The notes: generated by a model from the sequence alone, not told the origin. A stretch of DNA of 64,000 bases from Flavobacterium ginsenosidimutans (GCF_003254625.1 NZ_QJRJ01000080.1:396111-460110); one strand, 5' to 3'; counted from the first letter of the stretch, positions 41,821 to 51,174 are shown. Made by a program: numbers and translations.

Positions 41821-42453
41821 TTGGAAATTAACGATACTTATCAAACTATTGCATCTGCATCTGAAGAAATACTGTTCAAAGAAAAAGGCAGTAAATTCTT
41901 TGGTTATGCATTTCCGATAGATCATGAAGATGAAGTAAAACCTATTATCGAGGACCTTAAAAAGCAACATCCTCACGCGGTACATTATTGTTATGCTTAC
42001 CAAATTGGTGTTGGAAATAAAATCTCGTATCGCGCCAACGATGACGGTGAGCCAAGCAACACGGCTGGAGCGCCAATTTATGGACAAATACAATCTTTTG
42101 GGCTAACTAACGTTTTAGTTGTAGTCGTTCGTATTTTTGGCGGAGTAAAATTAGGCGTTGGCGGATTAATTTCTGCATATCGAACAACTGCACAACAGAC
42201 TTTGGAAGTTTGTGAAATCGTTGAAAAGACAATTGATGTCGAATTTTTAATTTCTTTTGATTACAAAAACATGAATAAAGTAATGCGAGTTATCAAAGAA
42301 AAGAAATTAGAAATCGTTTCTCAAGAAATGGAAATGGATGAAATTTCAGGATTGCCAATTGGTAAAATTGTGACAAAAACGAGAAAAAAAAATGCCGAAA
42401 CAGTGTTCAGCATTTTTGATTTAATGTTCGAAATTGATATTAAATTAGTATAA
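41821..42453 (+). CDS. yigZ: IMPACT/YigZ-family protein
   Basis: TTG 41821 is chosen as start since homologous proteins begin at about EINDTYQTIAS; the only in-frame alternative upstream is GTG 41755, inside the inverted repeat, adding 22 repeat-coded residues. The 210-residue protein has the UPF0029 N-terminal domain (GSKFFGYAFPI, NDDGEPSNTAGAPIYGQI, VVVVRIFGGVKLGVGGLISAYR) and the DUF1949 C-terminal domain. Family members bind GCN1-like or ribosome-associated partners; the bacterial role is unclear. Confidence 0.85.
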   Translation: MEINDTYQTIASASEEILFKEKGSKFFGYAFPIDHEDEVKPIIEDLKKQHPHAVHYCYAYQIGVGNKISYRANDDGEPSNTAGAPIYGQIQSFGLTNVLVVVVRIFGGVKLGVGGLISAYRTTAQQTLEVCEIVEKTIDVEFLISFDYKNMNKVMRVIKEKKLEIVSQEMEMDEISGLPIGKIVTKTRKKNAETVFSIFDLMFEIDIKLV

Positions 42454-42484
42454 ATTAACATCAAAATCTCGCTCATTTTAACAA

Positions 42485-42889
42485 TTATTCAAGCGATTTA
42501 AATATTTCCAAAATATAGTCTGGAGGAGCTGTTGGACGACCCGTTTTTAACGCAACAAATACTAAAATAAACGTCGCAGTTGTTAATAACTCATTCGCCT
42601 CATTGTAGATTGCGCAGTCAAATTCGATCTTAACTGAAGAGTGACTTTTAAAAGTCGTATGAATTGTTAAAAGTTCATCATATCTCGCCGATTTTTTGTA
42701 ATTTATGTTCATGTTGACAATCGGGAGGCCAATACCGCTTTCTTCCATGCTTTTATACGAAACCCCTTTATTTCTAAGCCATTCCACGCGTCCAATTTCA
42801 AAATAAGGTACATAATTTCCGTGATAAACGACTCCCATTTGGTCGGTTTCTGAGTAACGAACTCGTACTTGAGTCTGATGATTTTTCAT
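42485..42889 (-). CDS. Acyl-CoA thioesterase (4HBT/YbgC family)
   Basis: Protein of 134 residues with a single hotdog domain. VRYSETDQMGVVYHGNYVPYFEIGRVEWLR carries the catalytic Asp (ETDQMG) and the following Tyr-His of the 4-hydroxybenzoyl-CoA thioesterase type. It hydrolyses acyl-CoA; chain specificity not known. It stands alone on the minus strand, convergent with the IMPACT gene and divergent from dnaA. Confidence 0.92.
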   Translation of the reverse strand: MKNHQTQVRVRYSETDQMGVVYHGNYVPYFEIGRVEWLRNKGVSYKSMEESGIGLPIVNMNINYKKSARYDELLTIHTTFKSHSSVKIEFDCAIYNEANELLTTATFILVFVALKTGRPTAPPDYILEIFKSLE

Positions 42890-43076
42890 TTATAAAATAT
42901 TAAAAAAATTCGAATTTAAAAAGTCGCATTACAACTTTTTTTTATAAAATTAGATACCAAAATATTTTTTTTTACAGAAATTTGTTCACATATTTGTTAT
43001 CCCGAAATACGGAATAAAATTGCTCCTCTTTTATTAGGAGAATCTTTACAACAATAATAAAAATTTATCTGAATCT

Positions 43077-44504
43077 ATGACTAAAACTGCTCAATCGGTA
43101 TGGGAAAACTGTTTGTCCTTTATAAAGGATAATATTCAAGACCAAGCATATAAAACTTGGTTTGAACCAATCAAATCAGTTGAGCTAACCGATAACGCAT
43201 TATACATTCAGGTTCCAAGTAAATTTTTCTACGAGTGGCTCGAAGAGCACTACGTAAAATTGTTGAAAGTTGCGCTTACCAAAGAACTGGGAAAAAACGC
43301 AAAGTTACTCTATAAAATTAAAATGGAGAACACTTATGGAAATAAACAGCCGTTTACCGAGCAGCTGCCAAGTTCCAACAGAGTGCCAATGAAACCGCAA
43401 GAGGTTGACGCTCCGTTTAAAAACTTAAATCCTGAACTAAAAAATCCATTTGTAATTCCTGGAATTAGAAATTTAAAAATTGAGTCTCAGTTAAATCCGA
43501 ACTACAGTTTTGATAATTTCCTTGAAGGAGATTCAAACCGTTTGGCTCGTTCTGCAGGTATGGCTGTTGCCAACAAGCCTGGAGGAACTTCATTTAATCC
43601 TTTATTGATTTTTGGAGGAGTTGGTTTAGGAAAAACACACTTAGCACATGCTATAGGCGTAGAAGTAAAAGATAAGTATCCGGAAAAGACCGTTTTATAT
43701 ATTTCTGCTGAGATTTTTACACAACAATATATTGACTCTGTAAAAAAGAATAATCGTAATGATTTTATTCACTTTTACCAATTAATTGATGTTTTAATTA
43801 TTGACGACGTTCAGTTCTTATCTGGAAAATCAGGAACACAGGATGTATTCTTCCATATTTTTAACTATTTACACCAAAACGGAAAACAAGTAATCTTAAC
43901 TTCAGATAAAGCTCCTGTTGACATGCAGGATATCGAACAAAGATTATTGTCTCGTTTTAAATGGGGATTATCTGCAGAATTACATCAGCCTGATTACGAA
44001 ACTCGTATTTCGATCTTAAAAAACATTTTATATCGTGATGGTGTTGAGATGCCAGAAGATATTTTAGAATATGTTGCTCGAAACATTAAATCAAATGTTA
44101 GAGAATTGGAAGGCGCTATTATTTCCTTAATCGCTCAATCTTCTTTCAACAAAAAAGAAGTTACGATTGAATTAGCGAAAAGCGTTGTAGAGAAATTTGT
44201 TAAAAACGTAAAGAGAGAAATCTCAATCGATTATATTCAAAAAATCGTTTCAGATTATTTCCAATTGGATATTGAAACACTTCAATCTAAGACTAGAAAG
44301 AGGCACGTTGTACAAGCAAGACAGCTCGCTATGTTCTTTGCAAAAAAATTCACCAAAGCTTCTCTCGCTAATATTGGTTCACAAATTGGAGATCGCGATC
44401 ACGCAACTGTTCTTCACGCTTGTAAAACAGTCGATAATTTAGTTTCTACAGACAAACAATTTAAAAAGTTTGTTGAAGATATCAATAAAAAACTAACGCT
44501 ATAA
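43077..44504 (+). CDS. dnaA: Chromosomal replication initiator DnaA
   Basis: Protein of 475 residues. Domain I (1-80) and linker; AAA+ domain with Walker A FGGVGLGKTHLAHAIG, Walker B VLIIDDVQFLSGK, sensor motifs SRFKWGLSAEL and NVRELEGA; and the domain IV DNA-binding signature IGDRDHATVLHA. It melts the origin with ATP. The upstream 187 bases hold a small hairpin (CTCCT...AGGAG, 43023-43042) but no evident DnaA box cluster. A phosphatase gene starts nine bases downstream. Confidence 0.97.
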   Translation: MTKTAQSVWENCLSFIKDNIQDQAYKTWFEPIKSVELTDNALYIQVPSKFFYEWLEEHYVKLLKVALTKELGKNAKLLYKIKMENTYGNKQPFTEQLPSSNRVPMKPQEVDAPFKNLNPELKNPFVIPGIRNLKIESQLNPNYSFDNFLEGDSNRLARSAGMAVANKPGGTSFNPLLIFGGVGLGKTHLAHAIGVEVKDKYPEKTVLYISAEIFTQQYIDSVKKNNRNDFIHFYQLIDVLIIDDVQFLSGKSGTQDVFFHIFNYLHQNGKQVILTSDKAPVDMQDIEQRLLSRFKWGLSAELHQPDYETRISILKNILYRDGVEMPEDILEYVARNIKSNVRELEGAIISLIAQSSFNKKEVTIELAKSVVEKFVKNVKREISIDYIQKIVSDYFQLDIETLQSKTRKRHVVQARQLAMFFAKKFTKASLANIGSQIGDRDHATVLHACKTVDNLVSTDKQFKKFVEDINKKLTL

Positions 44505-44512
44505 CGCGAATC

Positions 44513-44980
44513 ATGCCAGTAAAAGTTTTAATGGTTTGTTTAGGGAACATCTGTAGATCTCCCTTAGCAGAAGGAATTTTAGCTTCTAAATTACCTCAAG
44601 ATAAATTCTTTGTCGATTCGGCTGGCACAGGTTCTTGGCATATCGGGCATTGCCCAGACAAACGTTCAATTGAAGTAGCTAAAAAAAACGGAATTAACAT
44701 CAGTGCTCAAAAAGGGAGACAAATTCAAGTTTCTGATTTTGATGAATTTGATTATATCTATGTAATGGATAATTCAAATTTTCGTGATGTTGTTCATTTA
44801 GCAAAAACTCCCGAGCATAAAAACAAAGTTCGTTTGATTTTAAACGAATTATTTCCAGATGAAAATGTTGATGTTCCAGATCCATATTACGGTTCAACAA
44901 ATGGTTTTGACAACGTTTACAAAATGCTGGACGAAGTAACAGATCTTATTGCAGATCAATTACTTAAAAAACACTCCTAA
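44513..44980 (+). CDS. Low-molecular-weight protein-tyrosine phosphatase
   Basis: Protein of 155 residues. P-loop C9-LGNIC-R15 S16 (CxxxxxR) at the N-terminus and the general-acid Asp in DVPDPYYGS near 123. It could dephosphorylate protein tyrosine or arginine, as Wzb/YwlE relatives do. It starts nine bases after dnaA and is probably co-transcribed. Confidence 0.93.
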   Translation: MPVKVLMVCLGNICRSPLAEGILASKLPQDKFFVDSAGTGSWHIGHCPDKRSIEVAKKNGINISAQKGRQIQVSDFDEFDYIYVMDNSNFRDVVHLAKTPEHKNKVRLILNELFPDENVDVPDPYYGSTNGFDNVYKMLDEVTDLIADQLLKKHS

Positions 44981-45044
44981 TTCGATTCAATTATTTCTAA
45001 AAAAGAGATAATTGAATTTTTTAATTTTAAAGAAAAACAAACAC

Positions 45045-45758
45045 ATGAAACTTCTCGGAAAATTATATTTAATTCCAACTACAATGGGCGAAAGCGATCC
45101 GATGGATGTTTTACCACAAACCGTTAGAAGAACGATAGAAGTTATCGACCATTATATTGTTGAAAACGACAAAACAGCGAGAAAATCTATAAAAGCAGTT
45201 TATCCTGAAAAGAAACAATCTGAACTTGTTCTTTTTACTTTAAATAAAAGAACAGAAACTAGCGAACATAATGATTTCATAAAACCTTTATTAGAAGGAA
45301 AAAATATGGGATTAATGAGTGAAGCTGGCTGTCCTGGAGTTGCAGATCCAGGTGCCGCAATTGTAAAGTTGGCTCATGAAAAAGGAATTCAAGTTGTACC
45401 TTTAGTTGGACCTTCTTCTATCCTATTGGCAATGATGGCTTCTGGAATGAATGGTCAGAGTTTTACTTTTAATGGATATTTACCAATTGATAAAGACGAG
45501 AAAAAATCGGCAATTCGTCATTTCGAGAAATTGTCTTATGATAAAAACCAATCGCAACTATTCATTGAAACTCCATACAGAAACAACAAACTGATTGAAG
45601 ATCTTTTGCAGATTTTAAGTCCTGCAACTCATCTTTGTATTGCGGCAGATATTACTTTGCCAACAGAATTTATCAAAACAATGAAAATTTCGGATTGGAA
45701 AAAGTTAAAAGTTGACTTAGATAAACGTCCTGCGATTTTTATTATTCATAAAATGTAA
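45045..45758 (+). CDS. SAM-dependent methyltransferase, RsmI-like
   Basis: Start set at ATG 45045 (MKLLGKLYLIPTTMGE); the frame upstream to 45012 would start with TTG. The 237-residue protein has the tetrapyrrole/uroporphyrin methylase fold: GKLYLIPTTMG at the N-terminus, GLMSEAGCPGVADPGAAIVKLAH and VVPLVGPSSILLAMMASG as in RsmI (16S rRNA C1402 2'-O-methyltransferase). It is shorter than RsmI, so the rRNA target is likely but not certain. Confidence 0.82.
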   Translation: MKLLGKLYLIPTTMGESDPMDVLPQTVRRTIEVIDHYIVENDKTARKSIKAVYPEKKQSELVLFTLNKRTETSEHNDFIKPLLEGKNMGLMSEAGCPGVADPGAAIVKLAHEKGIQVVPLVGPSSILLAMMASGMNGQSFTFNGYLPIDKDEKKSAIRHFEKLSYDKNQSQLFIETPYRNNKLIEDLLQILSPATHLCIAADITLPTEFIKTMKISDWKKLKVDLDKRPAIFIIHKM

Positions 45759-45776
45759 ATTAATAAATCTTCATTT

Positions 45777-46271
45777 ATGAAAAGAATCTCAGCTCTGCTA
45801 TTTCTTTGTTTAACACACTGTATTTCTTCACCAGACAACAAAGCATTAAAAGACAAAAAGACAGAAGAGAATATTATTAAAGATAGCAATTATGTATCTG
45901 AGACAAATACACCTACCAAAGTCAATAAAATTAAAACAAAAGAAGATAACAAAATATATAATATTGACTCAATAGATGTAAAACCTGACTTTGAAAAAGG
46001 AATTGAAAAACTTCAAAAATTCATTAGATACAATTATAAATATCCCGAAGAAGAACTTCAGGTAAAAGGCATCGTTGATGTAAACTTTATAGTTGAAAAG
46101 GACGGCGATTTAAGTGACATAAAAATCACTAAAGATGCAGACTTTGGAACTGGAAACGAAGCAATTCGAGTTCTTAAAAAATGTCCAAAATGGATTCCTG
46201 GAATGCATAATAATAGACTTGTAAGAGTTCGTTACTATTTAACGATACCAATAGACGCATATCATGAGTAA
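45777..46271 (+). CDS. TonB C-terminal-domain protein, probable lipoprotein
   Basis: Protein of 164 residues. A signal peptide ends at LTHC, a possible but non-ideal lipobox; a charged linker follows, and residues about 70-160 are a TonB_C domain (FIRYNYKYPEEELQVKGIVDVNFIVEKDGDLSDIKITKDADFGTGNEAIRVLKKCPKWIPGMHNNRLVRVRYYLTIPI). Without an inner-membrane helix it cannot work like TonB. It overlaps the next gene by eight bases. Confidence 0.82.
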   Translation: MKRISALLFLCLTHCISSPDNKALKDKKTEENIIKDSNYVSETNTPTKVNKIKTKEDNKIYNIDSIDVKPDFEKGIEKLQKFIRYNYKYPEEELQVKGIVDVNFIVEKDGDLSDIKITKDADFGTGNEAIRVLKKCPKWIPGMHNNRLVRVRYYLTIPIDAYHE

Positions 46272-47391
46272 ACTCCCAAACGTAACCACAAGCATTTTCA
46301 CAGTAATGTCTAAAATGGCTGCTGAATACAATGCTATAAATCTTTCTCAAGGATTTCCAAATTTTCCAGTTGATGAAAGATTAACAGATATTGTTTCGAG
46401 ATTAGCGAAAGAAAACGTTCACCAATATACACCAATGGCAGGTTATCCGCCGTTGATGAACAAAATTGCAACGTTAACCCAGAATTCTTATAACAGAACA
46501 ATAAATTCTGACACAGAACTTTTGGTTACGGCTGGAGCAACTCAGGGAATTTTTACCACAATTTTAGCTTTAGTAAAAGATAATGACGAAGTAATTATTC
46601 TCGATCCGAGTTATGATTCTTACGAGTCTCCAGTTTTACTCTGTAAAGCAAAACCTGTTCGAGTGGCACTGAATGACGATTATACTCCAAATTGGGAAAG
46701 AATTGAAAAAGCTTGTTCTGCAAAAACCAGAATGATGATTATCAATAATCCACATAATCCAACAGGGAAAATTTTAACTCAAAATGATTTTGTTCAATTA
46801 AAAAATCTTCTTGAAAAATATCCAGATATTATCATTTTATCTGACGAAGTTTACGAATACATTACTTTCGAAGAAAAACATATTTCAGCACACACTAAAG
46901 ATTTTCTTTTAGATCGTTGCGTTATGGTTTCTTCTTTTGGAAAATCATTTCATATAACAGGATGGAAAATTGGTTATACCATTGCGCCAGAACATTTAAT
47001 GAAAGAAATTAAAAAAGTGCATCAGTTTTTGGTTTTTAGTGTAAACAGCATTTCCCAATTTGCCATAAGCGAATATCTTGATGTTGTCGATGTAAATTTA
47101 CTTGGGAAATTCTATCAGGAAAAACGAGATTATTTTCAGAAACTGCTTCAAAATAGCCGTTTCGAATTGAAACCTTGTGAAGGAACTTATTTTCAGGTTG
47201 CTTCTTATGCAAACATTTCAGACAAAGACGATGTGACTTTTTGTAAAAACCTTATTATCGATCACGGAGTTGCGGCAATACCAATTTCAACTTTTTATTC
47301 AGATCATAAAGATCAAAAGTTAATTCGTTTTTGTTTCGCAAAGGATAACTTCACATTAGAATCTGCAGCAAAAAAATTATCTGAAATATAA
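46264..47391 (+). CDS. PLP-dependent aminotransferase (YbdL-like, methionine aminotransferase)
   Basis: Protein of 375 residues, aminotransferase class I/II. NLSQGFPNFPVDERL at the N-terminus and NNPHNPTGKILTQ, LSDEVYEYITF and the PLP lysine in SSFGKSFHITGWKIGYT are all clear. The pattern resembles E. coli YbdL and kynurenine-oxoglutarate transaminases, which act on methionine or aromatic amino acids. Overlaps the TonB_C gene by eight bases. Confidence 0.92.
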   Translation: MSKLPNVTTSIFTVMSKMAAEYNAINLSQGFPNFPVDERLTDIVSRLAKENVHQYTPMAGYPPLMNKIATLTQNSYNRTINSDTELLVTAGATQGIFTTILALVKDNDEVIILDPSYDSYESPVLLCKAKPVRVALNDDYTPNWERIEKACSAKTRMMIINNPHNPTGKILTQNDFVQLKNLLEKYPDIIILSDEVYEYITFEEKHISAHTKDFLLDRCVMVSSFGKSFHITGWKIGYTIAPEHLMKEIKKVHQFLVFSVNSISQFAISEYLDVVDVNLLGKFYQEKRDYFQKLLQNSRFELKPCEGTYFQVASYANISDKDDVTFCKNLIIDHGVAAIPISTFYSDHKDQKLIRFCFAKDNFTLESAAKKLSEI

Positions 47392-47468
47392 TTTTTTTCA
47401 AAATTTTATAACATTATTATGCATGCATCCTATTTTATTTAACTAATATTGCAAAAAAAGAAAAAAGT

Positions 47469-48350
47469 ATGAGCTACACAGATAAGATGTTACGTGATGA
47501 TGCTTTACAAGGCAAAGTCATTGTCGTTACAGGCGGCGGAAGCGGTTTAGGTAAAGCTATGACCAAATATTTTCTCGAATTAGGAGCTCAAGTAGCGATA
47601 ACTTCTAGAGATCTAGAAAAGTTAAAAACTACAGCTGCCGAACTGGAAAGCCAAACTGGAGGTAAATGTCTTCCTCTTCAATGTGATGTTCGTCATTACG
47701 AAGAAGTAGAAAACATGCTTCAGGAAACTTTAAAAGTTTTCGGAAAAGTAGATGTTCTTTTAAATAATGCTGCAGGAAATTTTATTTCGCCAACCGAAAG
47801 ATTATCAGCAAATGCATTTGATACTGTGATAGATATCGTGCTTAAAGGTTCTAAAAACTGTACGTTGGCTTTTGGAAAACACTGGATCGATACAAAACAA
47901 ACTTCTGCTACGATTTTAAATATTGTTACAACTTACGCTTGGACTGGATCTGCCTATGTTGTTCCTAGTGCTACAGCAAAAGCAGGAGTTTTGGCAATGA
48001 CTAGAAGTCTTGCTGTAGAATGGGCAAAATACGGAATTCGCTCTAACGCAATTGCTCCAGGACCATTTCCAACAAAAGGAGCTTGGGACAGATTATTGCC
48101 TGGAGATTTAGCCGAAAAATTTGATATGGCGAAAAAAGTGCCATTGAAAAGAGTTGGAGATCACCAAGAATTAGCCAATTTGGCAGCGTATTTAGTTTCT
48201 GATTTTTCATCTTATATCAACGGAGATGTAATCACGATTGATGGTGGTGAATGGCTAAAAGGCGCTGGACAGTTCAATTTATTAGAAGCAATTCCAGAAG
48301 AACTTTGGGATCAGCTTGAAATGATGATAAAAGCAAAAAAGAATAAATAA
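47469..48350 (+). CDS. SDR oxidoreductase, 2,4-dienoyl-CoA reductase-like
   Basis: Protein of 293 residues. Cofactor motif VTGGGSGLGKAM, NNAAGNF and the C-terminal AIAPGPFPTKGAWDRL with DVITIDGGEWLKGAGQF, typical of the DECR group. A VPSATAKAGVLAM segment stands where classical SDRs have Tyr-xxx-Lys (Ser-Ala-x-x-Lys), also a feature of DECR enzymes. It probably reduces 2,4-dienoyl-CoA during unsaturated fatty-acid breakdown. Followed by a terminator. Confidence 0.9.
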   Translation: MSYTDKMLRDDALQGKVIVVTGGGSGLGKAMTKYFLELGAQVAITSRDLEKLKTTAAELESQTGGKCLPLQCDVRHYEEVENMLQETLKVFGKVDVLLNNAAGNFISPTERLSANAFDTVIDIVLKGSKNCTLAFGKHWIDTKQTSATILNIVTTYAWTGSAYVVPSATAKAGVLAMTRSLAVEWAKYGIRSNAIAPGPFPTKGAWDRLLPGDLAEKFDMAKKVPLKRVGDHQELANLAAYLVSDFSSYINGDVITIDGGEWLKGAGQFNLLEAIPEELWDQLEMMIKAKKNK

Positions 48351-48404
48351 TTACAAGTGCTTACTAAATTCAGAATATTTTTTTTAAACTATACTGATTG
48401 CACG

Positions 48405-48437
48405 AAATCCCGAAGGTTTACTTTCGGGATTTTTTTT
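48405..48437 (+). terminator. Rho-independent terminator after the SDR gene
   Basis: AAATCCCGAAG, five-base loop, CTTTCGGGATTT and a T run. Confidence 0.9.
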
Positions 48438-48568
48438 ATGTTTTTCACCATATAAGCAATATAATTTCAGTTAAGTAACATTTTGTTTAAACATTTTCTA
48501 GCTTAATTTTACTTACGTTACTTATATGTTTAAAATCATAATATTTTAATACAATTCAGTTAAATTAT

Positions 48569-48576
48569 TATTTTTG
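48569..48576 (+). promoter_or_regulatory. Predicted udk promoter -7 box
   Basis: TATTTTTG fits TAnnTTTG, 27 bases before the ATG. Confidence 0.45.
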
Positions 48577-48602
48577 CCAAACAAATATCAAACAAAAATT
48601 TT

Positions 48603-49211
48603 ATGCTCATTATAGGAATTGCAGGAGGAACAGGAAGTGGAAAAACAACAGTAGTACACCAAATCATGAACGAATTGCCACATACAGAAGTTGGGGTAAT
48701 TTCTCAAGATTCTTATTATAAAGAAACTACCAATTTGTCTTTTGACGAAAGAGCATTAATCAATTTTGATCACCCGAGAGCGATTGATTTTGAATTATTG
48801 GTAAAGCATTTAAAAGCACTAAAAGCAGGTGAAACAATTGACCAACCTGTTTATTCTTTTATTCAGCATAACAGAACAGACGACACTGTTTCGACACATC
48901 CTAGAAAAGTAATGATTGTGGAAGGAATTTTAATCTTGACCAATCCAGAATTGAGAGATATGTTTGATATTAAAGTTTTTGTTCATGCAGATTCTGACGA
49001 AAGATTAATTCGTCGTTTAAAAAGAGATATTTCAGAACGAGGACGTGATATTGATGAAGTTTTAAACCGTTACCAAACGACTTTAAAGCCTATGCATGAG
49101 CAATTTATAGAGCCTTCTAAAGCTTTTGCAGACATTATCATCCCGAATGACAAATACAATACGGTAGCAATTGATGTAGTTCGCGCTGTAATTAATCAGA
49201 GAATTTCATAA
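48603..49211 (+). CDS. udk: Uridine kinase
   Basis: Protein of 202 residues. Walker A is GIAGGTGSGKTT (5-16); the uridine-binding part YKETTNLSFDERALINFDHPRAIDFELL and the conserved RRLKRDISERGRDIDEVLNRY lid are intact. It phosphorylates uridine and cytidine with ATP or GTP in pyrimidine salvage. First of a same-strand group with divIC and the mutase genes; a repeat-rich spacer follows. Confidence 0.95.
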   Translation: MLIIGIAGGTGSGKTTVVHQIMNELPHTEVGVISQDSYYKETTNLSFDERALINFDHPRAIDFELLVKHLKALKAGETIDQPVYSFIQHNRTDDTVSTHPRKVMIVEGILILTNPELRDMFDIKVFVHADSDERLIRRLKRDISERGRDIDEVLNRYQTTLKPMHEQFIEPSKAFADIIIPNDKYNTVAIDVVRAVINQRIS

Positions 49212-49416
49212 TTTTTATCGTAAATTTAAACCATAATAATTAGGAGCTGATTCCCGCTATTCGTTGCAAACGGAGTTCACTGAACTCCAATGAAAATAAA
49301 AATTAAGTGAAGTAATCTTTCTGCCTCCCGATAGTTATCGGGACCGGCACAAAAGGATTTTCACTACTATCGGGGCTAGAGACAACATTCAAATTCAAAA
49401 GAAATATTCGTTTAAG
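49212..49416 (+). repeat. Intergenic repeat block with dispersed copy 2
   Basis: It contains 49276-49318, the inverted relative of 4423-4463; the palindrome GGAGTTCACTGAACTCC (49272-49288); and CCCGATAGTTATCGGG (49327-49342) with a further CTATCGGGG at 49369. No gene was seen. The block may act on mRNA between udk and divIC. Confidence 0.8.
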
Positions 49417-49749
49417 ATGAAATTTAAAAATCCATACAAAGACAAAAAATGGTTCAAATACCTAGGAAACAAATACGTTTGGGTTTTGCTGTTTTTTATA
49501 GTTTGGATGTTATTTCTAGACAATTACTCCTATTTTGATCATCGTTTTTTAGATGAGCAAATTCATGAACTTCAGGATAATAAAAAGTATTATCAGGAAG
49601 AAATCAGAAAAGATCAAGAGCAGATCAAACAGCTCAAAAATCCGGAACAAATTGAGAAATATGCACGCGAGAAATATTTCATGAAGAAAGACAGCGAAGA
49701 TATTTATATCATACAATTTGAAGGAGACACCATTCAAGAAAAAGAATAA
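49417..49749 (+). CDS. Septum formation initiator (DivIC/FtsB-like)
   Basis: Protein of 110 residues: one membrane helix (YVWVLLFFIVWMLFLDNYSYF, about 19-40), then a coiled coil (DEQIHELQDNKKYYQEEIRKDQEQIKQLKNPEQIEKYAREKYFMKKDSEDIYIIQFEGD). The REKYFMKK...EDIYII motif is typical of the FtsB/DivIC family, which joins FtsL and FtsQ in the divisome. Fifteen bases before mutA. Confidence 0.9.
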   Translation: MKFKNPYKDKKWFKYLGNKYVWVLLFFIVWMLFLDNYSYFDHRFLDEQIHELQDNKKYYQEEIRKDQEQIKQLKNPEQIEKYAREKYFMKKDSEDIYIIQFEGDTIQEKE

Positions 49750-49763
49750 TCAAACAAAACACA

Positions 49764-51128
49764 ATGGCCACTAACCTATTCGACGATTTTAATCCGATTT
49801 CATCCAAACAATGGAAACAAAAAATTCAGTTTGAATTAGATGGAGCCGATTACAATCAGACTGTTATTTGGAATTCTCCGGAGGATATTCAGGTAAAACC
49901 TTTTTATCATAGCGATGAATTTACAAAAGCAGCAAATGTAAATACTCAAGCCTCAGATTTTAAAATCTGCCAAAATATCTTTGTTTTCGATGTAGAAAAA
50001 TCTATCGAACGTGCTTTGAATACTTTAGAAAGAGGTGCAGAAAGTCTTCGTTTTACAATTGAAAATGATAAAGTTGACGTTCAAAAACTATTGGAAAATC
50101 TTCCTTTAGAAAACAAAAACGTTTACTTTAATTTCAATTTTATCTCAATCGATTTCGTTAAAAAATTAGACACGATTTCGATTCAGAAAAAAGCCATTTT
50201 CTATTGTAATTTTGATCCAATTGGTCAATTGGCAAAAGATGGAAATTGGTTTGCAACTTCAGAGAAAAATAACTTTGAAACTTTAGATATACTTTTTAAA
50301 AACACAACAAATTTAAATCTGCTAAGTGTAGATCTGGGGTTATATCAAAATTCTGGAGCAAATATTACACAGCAGATTGCTTATAGTTTAGCACATGCAA
50401 ACGAATATTTGAATCGTTTTTCTATCGAAAGAAAATCAATTGTTTTTCAGATTTCAGTTGGGACCAATTATTTCTTCGAAATTGCTAAACTTAGAGCGCT
50501 CCGAATGCTTTTTGATTTAATAGCTAAAGAATATAATTCAGAAATAAAATGCCATTTTTTGGTAACTCCTACAAAACGAAACAAAACTATTTACGATTAC
50601 AACGTGAATATGCTTCGTACAACAACCGAATGCATGTCGGCAATTTTAGGAGGTGCAGATGCGATTGCTAATTTACCTTACGACGCTTTATATCACAAAG
50701 ACAATGAATTTGGCGATCGTATTGCGAGAAATCAGCTTTTGATTTTAAAACATGAAAGCTATTTTGACAAAGTAAATAATCCAGCCGACGGAAGTTATTA
50801 TATCGAAAGTTTGACCATGCAATTGGCTGAAAAAAGCTTGACTTTGTTTAAAGACATCGAAGCCAATGGAGGTTTCTTGAAACTTTTAAACGACGGAACA
50901 ATCAAAAAGAAAATTCAAGAAAGTGCGAACAAAGAGCAGGAATTATTCGATTCTAAAAAAGAAATTCTTTTAGGAACTAATAAATATCCCAACAAAGAAG
51001 ACCGAATGAAACATGATTTAGAACTGTTTCCTTTTGTAAAAATCAAACCAAGAAAAACATTAATTACGCCAATTATTGAAAAAAGATTGGCTGAGAAAAT
51101 GGAGCAAGAAAGATTGGAGCTTGAATAA
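49764..51128 (+). CDS. mutA: Methylmalonyl-CoA mutase small (non-catalytic) subunit, short form
   Basis: Protein of 454 residues homologous to the TIM-barrel part of the beta chain: LFDDFNPISSKQWKQKIQFELDGADYNQTVIW at the N-terminus, and CMSAILGGADAIANLPYDALYH and NPADGSYYIESLT, which match the large subunit. The B12-binding-like C-terminal domain present in longer beta chains (over 600 residues) is missing. It pairs with MutB next door to convert methylmalonyl-CoA and succinyl-CoA; the protein has no B12 motif of its own. Confidence 0.93.
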   Translation: MATNLFDDFNPISSKQWKQKIQFELDGADYNQTVIWNSPEDIQVKPFYHSDEFTKAANVNTQASDFKICQNIFVFDVEKSIERALNTLERGAESLRFTIENDKVDVQKLLENLPLENKNVYFNFNFISIDFVKKLDTISIQKKAIFYCNFDPIGQLAKDGNWFATSEKNNFETLDILFKNTTNLNLLSVDLGLYQNSGANITQQIAYSLAHANEYLNRFSIERKSIVFQISVGTNYFFEIAKLRALRMLFDLIAKEYNSEIKCHFLVTPTKRNKTIYDYNVNMLRTTTECMSAILGGADAIANLPYDALYHKDNEFGDRIARNQLLILKHESYFDKVNNPADGSYYIESLTMQLAEKSLTLFKDIEANGGFLKLLNDGTIKKKIQESANKEQELFDSKKEILLGTNKYPNKEDRMKHDLELFPFVKIKPRKTLITPIIEKRLAEKMEQERLELE

Positions 51129-51174
51129 TAATCTCAACCGTAATTAATTACAAATTCAAAAAACAAGTGTCTCA

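Noticed and set aside
42890..43076. Possible replication origin upstream of dnaA
   Set aside because: The spacer is short, and no cluster of TTATNCACA-type DnaA boxes is present; the AT-rich runs alone are not enough.
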